From NCBI GenBank assembly GCA_964474905.1, contig CAYYUP010000013.1, forward strand, positions 1 through 64,000: a stretch of 64,000 nucleotides of DNA. Direction: 5' to 3'. Positions 63,390-64,000 of this stretch are shown here, piece by piece. Origin of the DNA: JADJRG01 sp964474905 (GTDB taxonomy: Bacteria; Myxococcota_A; Polyangia; Nannocystales; Nannocystaceae). Under the pieces are notes generated by a model. It did not search any database and was not told where the DNA came from. It saw only the letters and a program-made list of their open reading frames with translations. Position 1 is the first letter of the stretch, and every line of letters begins with the position of its first letter. A program made the position numbers and the translations under genes.

Positions 63390-63395
63390 CGTAGC

Positions 63396-63430
63396 AATGG
63401 CGCCCCGGCTCTGTCGGGTCGCCATTTTTC
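63396..63430 (+). terminator. intrinsic terminator after the DUF3352-like lipoprotein gene
   Basis: AATGGCG..CCCG pairs with CGGG..CGCCATT (63396-63425), then TTTTTC. GC-rich stem with a T-run. Confidence 0.85.
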
Positions 63431-63523
63431 GTTCGTCCTGCTCACAGGACCCTCGCGACCCGAACGAGTCCAACCCTAGCCTTGTAGCTGCTCATGTCAT
63501 GGCGGCGATCATCGAGGAGACAT

Positions 63524-63877
63524 ATGCGCACCACCCCCCTTCAACAGGTCAAAAAACTCTACGGTTCAAAAGAGAAGCTCGCCGCGACAGTCGCCGAGTT
63601 CTTCTCCCCAGCCGAGGGCGAGTCTGCCGAAGACTTTCTCAGCCGCCTCAACCGGATCGCCAACGCCAAGCTTCTCCGCCTGGCCAAGGTCGGCGCGGCG
63701 ATCAAGGAACTCGGCGGCCGCGATGCGGTGATCACCGCGATCACCGAACTCGCAGGTCTCACCAAAGACAAAGACTTCGCGAGCAAGCTCTTGAGCTACG
63801 CGGATCCCCGCCTGCTCGACATGCACCGCAGCCTCAGCCGCAAGTCCAAGGCTCAGAAGGCCAAGGCCGCCTCCTGA
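63524..63877 (+). CDS. small conserved-looking protein, function unknown
   Basis: The 117-residue protein is basic and helical: RTTPLQQVKKLYGSKEKLAATVAEFF, then SAEDFLSRLNRIANAKLLRLAKVGAAIKELGGRDAVITAITELAGLTKDKDF, and a Lys-rich end (KSKAQKAKAAS). GAGGAG just before the ATG is a good ribosome site. I do not recognise a family; the pattern of repeated short helices suggests a nucleic-acid or scaffold-binding protein. A strong terminator follows. Confidence 0.7.
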   Translation: MRTTPLQQVKKLYGSKEKLAATVAEFFSPAEGESAEDFLSRLNRIANAKLLRLAKVGAAIKELGGRDAVITAITELAGLTKDKDFASKLLSYADPRLLDMHRSLSRKSKAQKAKAAS

Positions 63878-63920
63878 GCTGAGGCAACGACGCCCCGCAT
63901 TTCCGGCGGCGCTCTATCGA

Positions 63921-63953
63921 GGTCGTGCCTTCACTGGCACGGCCTCTTTTTTT
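63921..63953 (+). terminator. intrinsic terminator after the small conserved gene
   Basis: GGTCGTGCC and GGCACGGCC form a 9-bp stem with one G-U pair, followed by TCTTTTTTT. Confidence 0.88.
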
Positions 63954-64000
63954 GATCACTACAGGCACGACTTTCTCTCGACCGCAGGGAACTCCTGCGC

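Overview
This is high-GC DNA from a Gram-negative bacterium. The best fit is a predatory-type Myxococcota, probably Nannocystaceae-like. The grounds are about 18 lipoproteins in 64 kb, several with Ser/Thr/Gly linkers such as GST or TTG repeats; a Bat aerotolerance operon; VIT-VWA, HEAT-cyclophilin and S55-peptidase surface proteins; a decayed Ser/Thr kinase-ATPase gene; a Neverland/KshA-type Rieske oxygenase; and DUF302, HmuY and fibro-slime domains. That assignment is inferred from gene content, not from a phylogenetic marker. Four runs of exactly 100 N are scaffold gaps. Three of them fall inside tandem repeats. No tRNA, rRNA, CRISPR array or intact transposase was seen.

Layout. 0-3.6 kb: a TonB-dependent receptor with one HmuY-like lipoprotein downstream and a second one divergent, probably for heme or iron acquisition. 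3.6-6.8 kb: epmB (EF-P beta-lysylation), a short-chain dehydrogenase and a Rieske oxygenase. 6.8-13.5 kb: a run of lipoproteins (repeat linkers, an 8-Cys triple repeat, LDL-receptor class A-like repeats), a CocE-type hydrolase and a DUF302 lipoprotein flanked by two copies of the cydB 3' end. 13.5-16 kb: cydBA, a cytochrome bd oxidase, with cydA apparently starting at CTG. 16-17 kb: a kinase-ATPase pseudogene. 17-27 kb: large envelope proteins on the minus strand (HEAT-cyclophilin, a TM/Ala-rich protein, an unknown lipoprotein, a beta-propeller protein, an S55 peptidase, a thioredoxin-like lipoprotein). 27-30 kb: radC and a gap-interrupted HtrA-type protease. 30-39.3 kb: a complete Bat operon (moxR, DUF58, a BatD-like protein, batA, batB, batC, batD, batE) with start/stop overlaps through most of its length. 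39.7-46 kb: a small conserved protein, an RlmI-type methyltransferase, an outer-membrane protein with gpmI, and two lipoproteins.

45.9-55.3 kb is the most system-like part. Seven co-directional, tightly spaced genes encode a histidine kinase with degenerate receiver-like domains, an RsbW-like ATP-binding protein, an STAS-like slr1659-type protein, a porin-like outer-membrane protein, a cupredoxin-domain protein, a five-CXXCH lipoprotein cytochrome and a membrane SpoIIE-type phosphatase. A di-heme peroxidase lipoprotein converges on the end. I read this as an envelope electron-transfer module under partner-switching control. It is inferred from gene order and domains and I do not recognise it as a described system. 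55.4-64 kb: a TPR lipoprotein with a giant FecR-VIT-VWA-TPR lipoprotein, an unknown cytoplasmic protein, RNase HI with an extra N-terminal domain, a lipoprotein with a leaderless-looking promoter, and a small conserved protein. The last two genes are followed by clear hairpin terminators.
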